Assembly: GCA_017355425.1 (NCBI GenBank)
Contig: CP070233.1
Coordinates: 2,831,501 to 2,895,500, forward strand
DNA from: Dolichospermum sp. DET69
GTDB taxonomy: Bacteria > Cyanobacteriota > Cyanobacteriia > Cyanobacteriales > Nostocaceae
Length of the DNA stretch: 64,000 nucleotides
Direction: 5' to 3'
The notes under the pieces are model-generated. The model worked only from the letters and a program-made list of their open reading frames with translations, did no database searches and was not told where the DNA came from. Both the position numbers and the translations under genes were made by a program. This document shows, one piece after another, positions 19,223-27,726 of this stretch; the first letter of the stretch is position 1, and each line of letters opens with the position of its first letter.

Positions 19223-20353
19223 ATGCAGACACGCAAGCTACTCAATTGGTGGCAAACACTGACACCTATAGCCAGATTTTTAGCGATCGCCCTACTTGCG
19301 CCCCTATTAGTTCTTAATGGTTGGGCTATTGCCGCAATTTTCAATTATTTTCATTCCCTGATTGTTATTTTAGTCGGCGCTTCCGTATTAGCATTTCTCC
19401 TCAGCTACCCCGTGAGTTGGATGGAAAATCACGGAGCAAAACGAGAACAAGTAGCCATCTTGGTATTTTTGTTAGCATTATCCATTTTATTAGCTCTAGG
19501 TGTCACCCTGTTTCCTCTCGCCCTGACTCAAGCCCAACAACTGGTAGCACGTCTACCAGAATTAATTGATTCAGGACGTTCTCAATTAATGATCCTCAAT
19601 GAAAAAGCAGAAGGTGCCGGTTTACCAATCAATCTTGATGCTTTAGCTGCACAGATCAATGATCGCGTCAAAGGACAATTACAGGCGATCGCCGGACAGG
19701 TACTAAATTTAGCTGTCATAACTGTTACCAGTTTGCTAGATTTCCTCCTGACAATGGTATTAACCTTTTATTTATTACAACATGGTGGAGAACTTTGGCA
19801 AAGTTTAGTAGAATGGCTACCCGCTAAATTTCGTAATCCCTTTTCTCAAACAGTCCGTTTAAGCTTTCAAAACTTTTTTATCACCCAATTAATCTTATCA
19901 ACCTGTATGGCTTCAGCCCTGATTCCCACCTTTTTGTGGCTGAAAGTTCCCTTTGGTCTATTATTTGGGTTAACTATTGGCATCATGGCACTTATCCCCT
20001 TTGGTGGTTCTGTGGGTATCGCCCTGACAACCACTTTAGTTTCACTTCAAGACGTTTCTATGGGAGTGAGAGTATTAATAGCTGCCGTAATAGTGCAGCA
20101 AATTCTCGAAAATCTGATTGCACCTCGCATTTTAGGAAGTTTTACGGGTTTGAACCCCGTTTGGATTTTAATTTCTGTCTTAACTGGAGCGAGAGTTGGC
20201 GGACTTTTAGGAGTAATTGTTGCTGTCCCCTGCGCTGTTGTCATTAAAAGCATCATCAGTGCCATTCGTCCCTCAGCGCTTAATCTTGATACACAAGACT
20301 CTTCTTTAATAGAAAATAATAATTCCTTGAATATTCCTCAAATCAACTTGTAA
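19223..20353 (+). CDS. AI-2E family transporter (PerM-like)
   Basis: A polytopic inner-membrane protein of the AI-2E/PerM exporter family, whose substrates are mostly unproven. The N-terminal hydrophobic pair (about residues 17-65), a long amphipathic middle (about 105-160) and a second membrane block (about 160-345) follow the family plan. LIPFGGSVGIALTT and the C-terminal GLNPVWILISVLTGARVGGLLGVIVAVP are the characteristic family segments. The length of 376 is normal. It ends with a polar tail. HIP1 sites occur within the gene. Confidence 0.9.
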   Translation: MQTRKLLNWWQTLTPIARFLAIALLAPLLVLNGWAIAAIFNYFHSLIVILVGASVLAFLLSYPVSWMENHGAKREQVAILVFLLALSILLALGVTLFPLALTQAQQLVARLPELIDSGRSQLMILNEKAEGAGLPINLDALAAQINDRVKGQLQAIAGQVLNLAVITVTSLLDFLLTMVLTFYLLQHGGELWQSLVEWLPAKFRNPFSQTVRLSFQNFFITQLILSTCMASALIPTFLWLKVPFGLLFGLTIGIMALIPFGGSVGIALTTTLVSLQDVSMGVRVLIAAVIVQQILENLIAPRILGSFTGLNPVWILISVLTGARVGGLLGVIVAVPCAVVIKSIISAIRPSALNLDTQDSSLIENNNSLNIPQINL

Positions 20354-20452
20354 CAGGAGTTAGCAGTAAGGTGGGCAATGCCCACCGGATATTTCCAAAA
20401 TCCAATATTATTTCTATCTAAGTAGGTAAACAGAAAAAATTAAAGGTATATG

Positions 20453-20534
20453 ACGAAATGTAAATTCAATGAATGCCTTGCAAATACGTCGTTTCACGGT
20501 TTTCACAAAACTAAACATATATCGTTTTTATTAT
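20453..20534. repeat. Interspersed repeat of about 82 bp, copy 1
   Basis: The segment beginning ACGAAATGTAAATTCAATGA and ending near CATATATCGTTTTTATTATG aligns, with scattered substitutions, to 58980-59060, upstream of the precursor peptide gene. It is AT-rich and non-coding. Two copies are seen in the window. It lies right beside the next repeat (20548-20649), so the whole 347-bp gap 20354-20700 is repeat-derived. Confidence 0.65.
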
Positions 20535-20547
20535 GTTTACTTTGTTA

Positions 20548-20649
20548 AGAGACTTTCAAATAAAAAAATATCCCAAAATTTCTTGTGGTGCAGGCATCTT
20601 GCCTGCTCATAATATGAGGAGGGAGCAGATGCCCATCCCACAAGATTGG
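20548..20649. repeat. 102-bp interspersed element, copy 1
   Basis: Almost identical, in opposite orientation, to 40344-40445. The core is an imperfect palindrome built from AGGCATCTTGCCTGCT and GGGCAAGATGCCCATCCC halves, ended by CAAGATTGG. It has no coding potential. A half copy is at 16843-16890. Probably a non-autonomous mobile palindromic repeat. Confidence 0.8.
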
Positions 20650-20700
20650 ATAGCGTAGAACTAGTGCCGCTGCAAGCAGTTTATTTTTTTGTGGAGTTCT

Positions 20701-21909
20701 CTAAATCAAAATTCCCGCAATTCCCGCAGTAATAAAACCCGCCAATAATCCGCCAATCATTGTCCTTACACCCATCCGGGCTAAGTCTTGTTGGCGGTTA
20801 GGTGCTATTCCTGTCATTCCACCAATAGTAATTCCAATTGAGCCAATATTAGCAAAATTACATAAAGCATAAGTCGCAATAATTGCTGAACGTTGAGAAA
20901 TTTCTTGTTTCTTAATCAATTGTCCTAAATCCAAATAGGCGATAAATTCATTAAGAATCGTCTTTTTACCCAATAATGCCCCAACTTGTCCACAGTCAGC
21001 CCAAGGTATACCCATCAACCAGGCTACAGGAAACATAATAAAAGATAACATCCATTCTAGTGATAATTGCGGACAACCTACAAAAGTTCCTAACCAACTT
21101 AAACTAGCATTAACAGCGGCCAATAAACTCAAAAAAGCAATGATGATTACCCCAACGTTAACTGCTAATTTTACGCCATCAATTGCCCCAGAAGTCGCAG
21201 CATCAATAACATTAACATAATTATTCTTGATATCTATATTGATTTTTCCAGTAGTTTCCGATACTTCTGTTTCTGGATACATTATTTTTGATACTATCAA
21301 GGCAACGGGAGAAGTCATAAAAAAAGCAGCAATTAAATGTTCTGGGGGAATCCCAAAGGACAAATAAGCACCTAGTACACCTCCAGCAATGGTAGCAAAA
21401 CCACCAGTCATGACAGCGTGTAATTCAGATTGCGTCATACTTGCTACATAGGGTTTGACCATGAGTGCTGCTTCTGTTGGTCCTAAGAAGATATTTCCAG
21501 CACAGGATAAAGATTCCGAACCCGATGTTTTCATGGTTTTCATCATTAACCATGCTAGGACATTGACAACTCTTTGCAAAATGCCATAGTAGTACAGAAC
21601 ACTAATAAATGATGAGAAAAAGATAATTGTGGGCAGAATTTGAAATGCAAAAAGATGATCTTTGAAGTTTTCACCAAAGACAAATTTTGCACCGACATCA
21701 GAAAATGCTAAAAAATTACCAACTATATTTCCTAATGATTTAAATACATTCAAACCCCAAGAAGTTTTGAGAATGACTACAGCCAGTATAAATTCTAACC
21801 CTAATCCCCAGGCGACTGTTCGCCAACGCACACCATGACGGTTAACAGAAAGGGCGTAGGATATACCGATAAAAACGCAGATACCTAGAAATGAAATAGC
21901 GCGTTCCAT
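20701..21909 (-). CDS. Concentrative nucleoside transporter (NupC/CNT family)
   Basis: A 402-residue inner-membrane Na+- or H+-coupled nucleoside importer. The family signature GPTEAALMVKPY is present near residue 140, with MTQSELHAVMTGGFATIAGG following, and the C-terminal domain has LNEFIAYLDL and ALCNFANIGSIGITIGGMTG, the CNT substrate-site segments. Eight to ten hydrophobic helices span the protein. The length fits bacterial CNTs. It has no operon partner; it ends in the repeat-rich gap before the AI-2E gene. Confidence 0.94.
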   Translation of the reverse strand: MERAISFLGICVFIGISYALSVNRHGVRWRTVAWGLGLEFILAVVILKTSWGLNVFKSLGNIVGNFLAFSDVGAKFVFGENFKDHLFAFQILPTIIFFSSFISVLYYYGILQRVVNVLAWLMMKTMKTSGSESLSCAGNIFLGPTEAALMVKPYVASMTQSELHAVMTGGFATIAGGVLGAYLSFGIPPEHLIAAFFMTSPVALIVSKIMYPETEVSETTGKINIDIKNNYVNVIDAATSGAIDGVKLAVNVGVIIIAFLSLLAAVNASLSWLGTFVGCPQLSLEWMLSFIMFPVAWLMGIPWADCGQVGALLGKKTILNEFIAYLDLGQLIKKQEISQRSAIIATYALCNFANIGSIGITIGGMTGIAPNRQQDLARMGVRTMIGGLLAGFITAGIAGILI

Positions 21910-22032
21910 GTTTGATATTTTGTTTCAATATTTTTGGCGAATACGCTTGAGAATAACTTAATTTGAGATTACTATTCCTTTGCTACCGGAAGAATATAGA
22001 TTAAATGAACCACGTATCCCTGACGGGACCGG

Positions 22033-22197
22033 CTACGGTGTACACACAAGTCTTCTAGAGTTGCCCCACAACGTTTAGATCCCCCCAACCCCCCTTAAAA
22101 AGGGGGGCTAAATTCTTCAAAGTCCCCCTTTTTAAGGGGGATTTAGGGGGATCGGATCACGTTTAGCATCCTGTCTAGAGATGTGTGTACACCGTAG
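22033..22197. mobile_element. MITE-like element, copy 3, with flanking direct repeat
   Basis: Inverted ends CTACGGTGTACACACA (22033-22048) and its reverse complement (22182-22197) enclose nested CCCCCTTA/AAGGGGG hairpins. The 11-mer GACGGGACCGG lies directly outside both ends (22022-22032 and 22198-22208), as a target-site duplication would. The left two bases GG are also found at the other copies, so the true duplication may be 9 bp (GACGGGACC). It has no transposase, so any movement would need a helper. Confidence 0.8.
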
Positions 22198-22208
22198 GAC
22201 GGGACCGG

Positions 22209-23172
22209 AGGGATATAGGAGCGAAGAACGCGAAGGAAGAGGGAAGAAGGAAGAAGATAAGACAGGATATTTGCTGGTTTTATGACCGTAAATATAAAAA
22301 AATAATTAAAAAGATACAAAAATTAAATAAATTGTTATTACAGAACTATGCAAATGGGAATAAAGAGTGTATATTAGTTTCAACTTCAGTATACCGAAAG
22401 ATTTATAGTCTACCAATTATGGGATGCCCCGGGTTCACAGCAAAAATGAACCTGGGGTATCTGTATTTTAGCTTAATCAGCAGAAGCCCCACGTCTCATT
22501 CTTAGGAGCGTGGGATGAATGCACGTGAGTTGAGTTGCGTAGCCCAAATTGTATTTGAGCGTAGCGAAAACAAAGAAGGCTACAGCGACGAAACGTAGCT
22601 TGCTTCTCGCCCTGCGAGTACAAAATATTGATTTTATGTGATTATGACCAGAGTAGGTGTAGTCCAATTAAATGCTCCAAATGCAGCCTACAAAACAAAA
22701 AACAAATCTCAAAACCAAAGAACCGTGGGGCGCACGGTCTAGGGGCGTATTGCTATACGCCCCTACGTTAATGTCCGGATTAGGAGTCACGCTCGTTGCC
22801 CACACTCACCTGAAAGGGAGTGTGTGGAGTACGTCACGGTCTGCTCATTGGTGTCAACTTAAGTTAAAAATAGTTTATCTGTTGGCTTCTGCACCCGCCC
22901 AGAAATGAATTTCAGGGCTAATAACCAAAGTAAACTAAAGTTTACTAAAGATTTTTTGGGATATTTAGTCATCTTTAGATGACTTGAGCTATTCTAAGCA
23001 AGTTTGTCCAAGTCCAAAGGTGGTTTTGTGTCCTGTTCTACTGTAATTCCCACTTAGGCAAAATCTTAACAGAACACATCCAGTTATTGAAGAATTAGTT
23101 GACACTCTCAGCACTAAAGTGACTGAGCTTGACGCATACCGAGTAATCTTGTCATACCAAATTTTTAATTGT
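22209..23172. other. Gene-poor region with possible IS200/IS605-type remnant
   Basis: Nearly 1 kb with no convincing gene; the short ORFs have no family features. Around 22481-22522 there is CAGAAGCCCCACG followed by a loop and GAGCGTGGGATGAAT, a hairpin of the kind found at the right end of TnpB-type elements in cyanobacteria. That is my recollection, not a search. Other short hairpins are GGGGCGTAT..ATACGCCCC (22742-22763) and TCATCTTTAGATGA. A CTCAGCACTAAAGTGACTGAG repeat (near 23107) resembles the repeats that flank the orphan omega RNA at 40.8-41.1 kb. Confidence 0.4.
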
Positions 23173-24888
23173 TTATCTCCAACCAAGCCACCGTAAGCAA
23201 GGGACAATTAGGTAATGGCTTATACTCAGGGAGAAACTAATTAAAATACTCACCAAGCTAAAAAAACCTATGGGTGAAAATACATCAAACCCGTGAGGTT
23301 GACTGGAAAAATGGAATAAATGTAGTTTCAATCCTAAACGCACGAAAATAGCTATCAAGTTAGCGCTACCTAAACCAGCAACAACAGCGTAAGCTATTTG
23401 ATGACTGCGAAGACCTAAACCGAGGGTTAAGAGGGGAAGTGATATTAAAATCCATGTTACCAAGCTTTCCGCAGGATTCTGACTAGTGATGAATTGACAA
23501 GCTATCCACCCTAAACTATAACCAATTAAGCCCATTGAAGCTGTGATCAGAAAACGGCGCTTTTGTTCAAAACAGCCTGATAAGGTGAGTCCCCAACCTG
23601 TTCCTAAACCTGCAAAACCATAAACTATACTTTCGGCTGCTATATAAGGTTGCTTTTCGACTAATGTTGGTAATTGATATGCTAGTAATTCTAACCAGCG
23701 ATCGCCTAAACTAGTATGGTAAGCCAGGAAAAAGCCCATTATTGTCCCGATTCCCGCACAGATACTAGTCAGAGTCATGACCCAAATAGTCGCCAAACAA
23801 GCTGATAAAAATTTGAATATTCCCTGAATTATAAATAAAGTAGTATTAGTTACAGCTTGAGTAAGTTCTGTTACTGATTTTATTGCAGATTTACCTGTTT
23901 TACTCAATAAACCTTCCCGTGGAGATGGGGCTGAAATACTTAGTAACCGTTTATGAATAATGGCTGCATTGGCTGGACGTAATTGCACATCATCTTCTAC
24001 CATTTCATCCAGTAAATCTGCTAATTCTGGTTTAATTTGTCGGTAATTACGCCAGCGCAATTTCCCAGTCAAACCATCTTCCAATTCCGACGGATACTTG
24101 GCCGTAAGTAATTGAATCATTGTCCGTCCTAAGGCATAAAAATCTGCGGTTGGTCCAATATTTCCGCCGCGAACTTGTTCTTGAGGACTATAGCCGGAAG
24201 AATACAAGCGTGTAGAGGTGGAATGCGATAGCGAAGCGCGACCTAGGAATCGCAAACCTGAACCACTAAATTGTTTAGCACCGCCAAAATCAATTAGTAC
24301 CAATTGATCACTTTTGGCAGGGTTTACGGGTGTGGAAGTCCGCAACATTAAATTAGAAGGTTTAATGTCCCGGTGAATAATTTGGCGTTTATGTAATTCC
24401 TGCAAAATCAACATGGCTTGAATAAACCAACCTACCACTAAATCTTCTGCACAACCTTGAGGAGAATTAATTAATACTTCTTCTAATGTGTAGCCATTGA
24501 TTTTTTCCATCACCAAACAGGGTAATTGATCAGGTTTAGGATTAATCAAGTTAACTTCAAAATAACCATCAGCATCAACTTTAGGCACGCCAAGGCTACG
24601 GAAACTACTTAAAACTTCCGCTTCTTGAATGAACAATTCCAGAGCCTTGGGTGCAGTCTCTACCAGCACCTTTAGCACTTTTTCCGTCTGTGTCTTTTCA
24701 TCCCAAATCGCGTAAATTTGGGCAAATCCTCCCGCACCTAGCGGTTTAATAGCGAAATAGCGATCTAACAGATGCAGCGGTGCGCCACAACTGTTACAGA
24801 ATTTGTTTCCCCAGGGTTGAGGATAGGGACGTTGACAATGAGGATTTATGCAGTAAATTGCACTCTGAGTTATCTGGGTCAAAACCAC
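23173..24888 (-). CDS. Serine/threonine protein kinase with zinc ribbon and membrane domain
   Basis: 571 residues. The N-terminus is a four-cysteine zinc ribbon (C13-x4-C18, C31-x2-C34), then a Hanks-type kinase domain with the glycine loop GAGGFAQIYAI (about residue 50), catalytic loop IIHRDIKPSN (about 172) and magnesium loop DFGGAKQF (about 198). The APE-like segment is GYSPQEQVRGGNIG, the usual cyanobacterial form, so the kinase looks active. After residue 330 there are five to seven hydrophobic helices, placing the kinase at the membrane with its catalytic part in the cytoplasm. Substrate and signal are unknown. A HIP1 site lies in the gene. Confidence 0.92.
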   Translation of the reverse strand: MVLTQITQSAIYCINPHCQRPYPQPWGNKFCNSCGAPLHLLDRYFAIKPLGAGGFAQIYAIWDEKTQTEKVLKVLVETAPKALELFIQEAEVLSSFRSLGVPKVDADGYFEVNLINPKPDQLPCLVMEKINGYTLEEVLINSPQGCAEDLVVGWFIQAMLILQELHKRQIIHRDIKPSNLMLRTSTPVNPAKSDQLVLIDFGGAKQFSGSGLRFLGRASLSHSTSTRLYSSGYSPQEQVRGGNIGPTADFYALGRTMIQLLTAKYPSELEDGLTGKLRWRNYRQIKPELADLLDEMVEDDVQLRPANAAIIHKRLLSISAPSPREGLLSKTGKSAIKSVTELTQAVTNTTLFIIQGIFKFLSACLATIWVMTLTSICAGIGTIMGFFLAYHTSLGDRWLELLAYQLPTLVEKQPYIAAESIVYGFAGLGTGWGLTLSGCFEQKRRFLITASMGLIGYSLGWIACQFITSQNPAESLVTWILISLPLLTLGLGLRSHQIAYAVVAGLGSANLIAIFVRLGLKLHLFHFSSQPHGFDVFSPIGFFSLVSILISFSLSISHYLIVPCLRWLGWR

Positions 24889-25098
24889 GAAAATACAAAG
24901 GCTGGATCGATTTTAGCGTCTATTTTGCTTTAGTTGTAGATATTCCTGTGAATCAGAGATAAAAGTTTTACATTCAAGCTTCTATACGGAAAGTTGCTAG
25001 TCTCCAAATGCCTTATTATATATAGAAGCGAAGTAGTAAATCAATAAGGGTATCAGAACATTTGAAAATGATCTGATATCAGAATTTCATACTTTTTG

Positions 25099-26721
25099 TT
25101 AACAACTATATCCATCTCCAGTCATAGGAAAATTATAATCAGAGAATATAGCATGATTATTATGATCACCGCTAGTTTCTTGATCAAGAACTTCAATGAC
25201 TTTATTATAAATATCTTCCGCTTCTTGGGGAGAATCACCAATACTTGTTAATCCTAATTTACCAAACTGGGAAAGACAACCCATGAGATGAAATACTGTA
25301 CCTGTTTCTGTACCACTATCAAAATGTAATCTGTGGTGGGCAATAATATCCATTAAATCATTGGGTAATAATCCCTGATAACTAGCTTTTTGTAAGTTGT
25401 CTGTGGCAATATAATATTTAGGTCTGCCTTGCTGACTATAAAATAAACCAGTGGAAAAATCATAACGTCCGTTGGTTAGTAATTTTAAAGTCATGAATGG
25501 GTGAGTTGTTCCCCCTTTGCGGAGGTTAATTTCAATGGCTTGAATATCCCATTGACCATTACCTTTGTCAACAGTTACAAAGTCAACTGCAAATCTTTCT
25601 AAAGCCCCCTTTTCAGCTAATTTTTCCCCAACTTTTAAACCTAACTCCTGTAATTCACAGCGATAATTCTCATCCGCAGGAAAGCGACAACCTATATAAA
25701 TTTGTCCGTCAGGGCCCCCTAAAATTTGATCATGGGTAGAAAGAATTTCCACTTCTCCAGTTGGGGTAATTCTGCCTTGCACACTAGGAGAATGTTTGAT
25801 TTCTCCTTCGATAAAAGCTTCCACAATTGCCCCTAATTCAGGAATGCGTTGAGAAAAATTTGCCCAGGTTTCTTGTACAGATTGAAAACGTAAATTGGGG
25901 AAGCGATCACTAATAACTGCTACCCTTTGAATATGATCAGCTTTTCCCGGTGCAACATCCATTATTGGTCTTAAATCTAATAGTGCATTTCCTTCTCCAG
26001 AAAAACCTTCATTTAACTTGATTACCATTCTTTGTAATGTCGGTTGACGTTCCCACAAATCAGCCGCAACATTAGCTAAATCTTCCGAATTTTTAACCAA
26101 TTCACTACCGTCTGGCAGCGGTACACCACTTTCTTGGAAAATTTGTCTACTCCCACTTTTTGTTCCCCAAATTTGCAAATCTGGTGCAGCCGCATATAAA
26201 GGTACACCCAATTTTAGAGATAATTCTGATTCCCAAAATGTAGAATTATAACACACCATAAAAGCTTTATCTAATCGCAAAGCTTTATGAATTCTTTCCA
26301 ATAAACGAGGACGTTCTAATATTTTTTGACTAAGAGGTTTTAAAGAAGCATCATAAGTAGAAAGTAATAATAAACGATGACGGGCATGAGAAAAAGGAAT
26401 ACCAGGAAGTAATTGGAGATAATAGTCAATAATGCTGGGATGAAGTGGCATTGATGTTACATAAATTAATCTGGTGCGGGGATTTCGTAACCGCATTAAT
26501 GAAAAAAGTAATCTTTCTTCGTAATGTTCACATCCTTCAACTTTGAGCATTTCTCCTTGATCTATACTCAAAGAAGGAATAATTAAAATATCCGCTTCGC
26601 TATTATCGAATAACTCGCTAGTTTTCCAGCGATCGCGTAACGTTAATTGTAAACCCCGAAATTTGCCAATTTCCTGAAAATTATGAATATTTAGTGACAC
26701 CATATTACTTCTCGTACTCAT
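25099..26721 (-). CDS. ATP-grasp ligase resembling PGM1-related peptide ligases
   Basis: A 540-residue protein of the carboxylate-amine/thiol ligase type. The first 190 residues form a pre-ATP-grasp domain (HARHRLLLLST, VCYNSTFWESELSLKLGVPLY). The ATP-grasp core follows: WGTKSGSRQIFQESGVPLP, VIKLNEGFSGEGNALLD (Lys and the glycine loop), VEAFIEGE and AIEINLRKGGTTHP (metal-binding Glu-x-Asn). I recall such proteins being annotated as PGM1-related ligases, after the pheganomycin peptide ligase; the substrate here is unknown. TAGGTAGGG precedes the ATG, fixing the start. No precursor-peptide gene is adjacent. Confidence 0.75.
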   Translation of the reverse strand: MSTRSNMVSLNIHNFQEIGKFRGLQLTLRDRWKTSELFDNSEADILIIPSLSIDQGEMLKVEGCEHYEERLLFSLMRLRNPRTRLIYVTSMPLHPSIIDYYLQLLPGIPFSHARHRLLLLSTYDASLKPLSQKILERPRLLERIHKALRLDKAFMVCYNSTFWESELSLKLGVPLYAAAPDLQIWGTKSGSRQIFQESGVPLPDGSELVKNSEDLANVAADLWERQPTLQRMVIKLNEGFSGEGNALLDLRPIMDVAPGKADHIQRVAVISDRFPNLRFQSVQETWANFSQRIPELGAIVEAFIEGEIKHSPSVQGRITPTGEVEILSTHDQILGGPDGQIYIGCRFPADENYRCELQELGLKVGEKLAEKGALERFAVDFVTVDKGNGQWDIQAIEINLRKGGTTHPFMTLKLLTNGRYDFSTGLFYSQQGRPKYYIATDNLQKASYQGLLPNDLMDIIAHHRLHFDSGTETGTVFHLMGCLSQFGKLGLTSIGDSPQEAEDIYNKVIEVLDQETSGDHNNHAIFSDYNFPMTGDGYSC

Positions 26722-26797
26722 TCCCTACCTAATATATACCCCAGGGAAGAGCGCCAATAGAAATTGTTAATGTATCTTTTTGTAACTTGTGAATAAC

Positions 26798-26832
26798 CAG
26801 ATCCCCGAATTCTTTAAGAATTCGGGGATCTG
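26798..26832. terminator. 15-bp perfect inverted repeat
   Basis: CAGATCCCCGAATTC (26798-26812) pairs with GAATTCGGGGATCTG (26818-26832) across a 5-base TTTAA loop. It lies between two divergently oriented starts (ATP-grasp gene minus, 85-codon gene plus), so it is not an ordinary operon terminator. It could be an insulator, an operator or a mobile palindrome. There is no U-tract. Confidence 0.45.
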
Positions 26833-26912
26833 AGACTAGAGAGAGATGAATAAATAGTCAATAATTAATATTATCGGCGAACGGGAATATATAAATACTA
26901 AAAAATTCACTT

Positions 26913-27170
26913 ATGGCATCTCCAAAACCATTACATGATACAGAATTAGTAGATTGTGCCAGAGCAAATGCTAACCAAGGAATAGAAACCGCTACTTATC
27001 AGTGTGGTTATGGGAATGACATTAATAGATTTGCTCAAGAATTACGCCAAGCTTGTGAAAAAATGAATTTACAAGTTAAAGAACTCAAAGAACTGATTAC
27101 CGATCAGGATATGATATTAAAATTAGGGACTGGAGAAATTATTGCTCCTGAAACAGCATCAGAACTTTAA
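26913..27170 (+). CDS. Small hypothetical protein
   Basis: 85 residues. The first half (LVDCARANANQGIETATYQCGYGNDINRF) contains two cysteines and a TYQCGYG turn; the second half is an amphipathic helix with QELRQACEKMNLQVKELKELI. It is soluble, with no signal peptide. The codon use and compact length make it a plausible gene, and a similar small protein is common in filamentous cyanobacteria as far as I recall. Its function is not known. Confidence 0.6.
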   Translation: MASPKPLHDTELVDCARANANQGIETATYQCGYGNDINRFAQELRQACEKMNLQVKELKELITDQDMILKLGTGEIIAPETASEL

Positions 27171-27726
27171 GAGGATGTTTTAAAAGTTTTCAAGGTATAA
27201 ATTAACCCATCTTGTAAACCTCTCCCCTATAAGGAGAGAGGCTTTAAAATCCCCATTCCCTTGTAGGGAAGGGGGGTAGGGGGGTTAGGTTTTTGGAGAT
27301 TATTGGTTTTATTTAATACTTTATGGCTAACGCCACGCTATGCCTGATGCCTCCGGCTCCCGCAGGGATACGGCACACTTCGTGAACGCTATCAAACACC
27401 CTCTAAGAACTTCCTTTTATGCCGAATTTTTGTAGCATGAAAGTCGTATTCTGTCAATTTTATTTTTACAATACAATATAGATTGGGCGCAGGCCCTGCG
27501 CCCCTACCTCCTGACTTGGTGAATTCTGCCAGATATTGTGCATTTTATCCTCAAAAATGGTAGAATATATAAAAAAACAGACTTATACTAGTACACAATG
27601 GCGTAAGTCCAACAACTATTAAAAATTTGCCGAAAGCTTGTGTAATCTGCTTTTTTAATTTTTAATTTTTAATTTTTAATTCCGCACTGCGGTACTAGCT
27701 TCAGTCTCAACAGCAAAGGTTTAGCA
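27171..27726. other. Repeat-rich spacer before the site-2 protease gene
   Basis: 556 bp without a gene. Contents: GGAGAGAGG / CCCTTCCC-type G/C-run repeats (27220-27290), a palindromic module GGCTAACGCCACGCTATGCC...(27323-27394) related to the one inside 12347-12555, and TGGGCGCAGGCCCTGCGCCCCTAC (27484-27507, also at 45052-45075). Near the end a TTTTTAAT repeat (27653-27680) probably lies in the promoter zone of the next gene. Confidence 0.6.

Noticed and set aside
22185-22908. Three short ORFs (22185-22505, 22473-22667, 22672-22908)
   Set aside because: No family features, they overlap repeats and hairpins, and one starts inside the MITE end.
22989-23207. 72-codon minus-strand ORF overlapping the kinase 3' end
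   Set aside because: Includes a palindromic repeat and has no recognisable domain; treated as non-coding.
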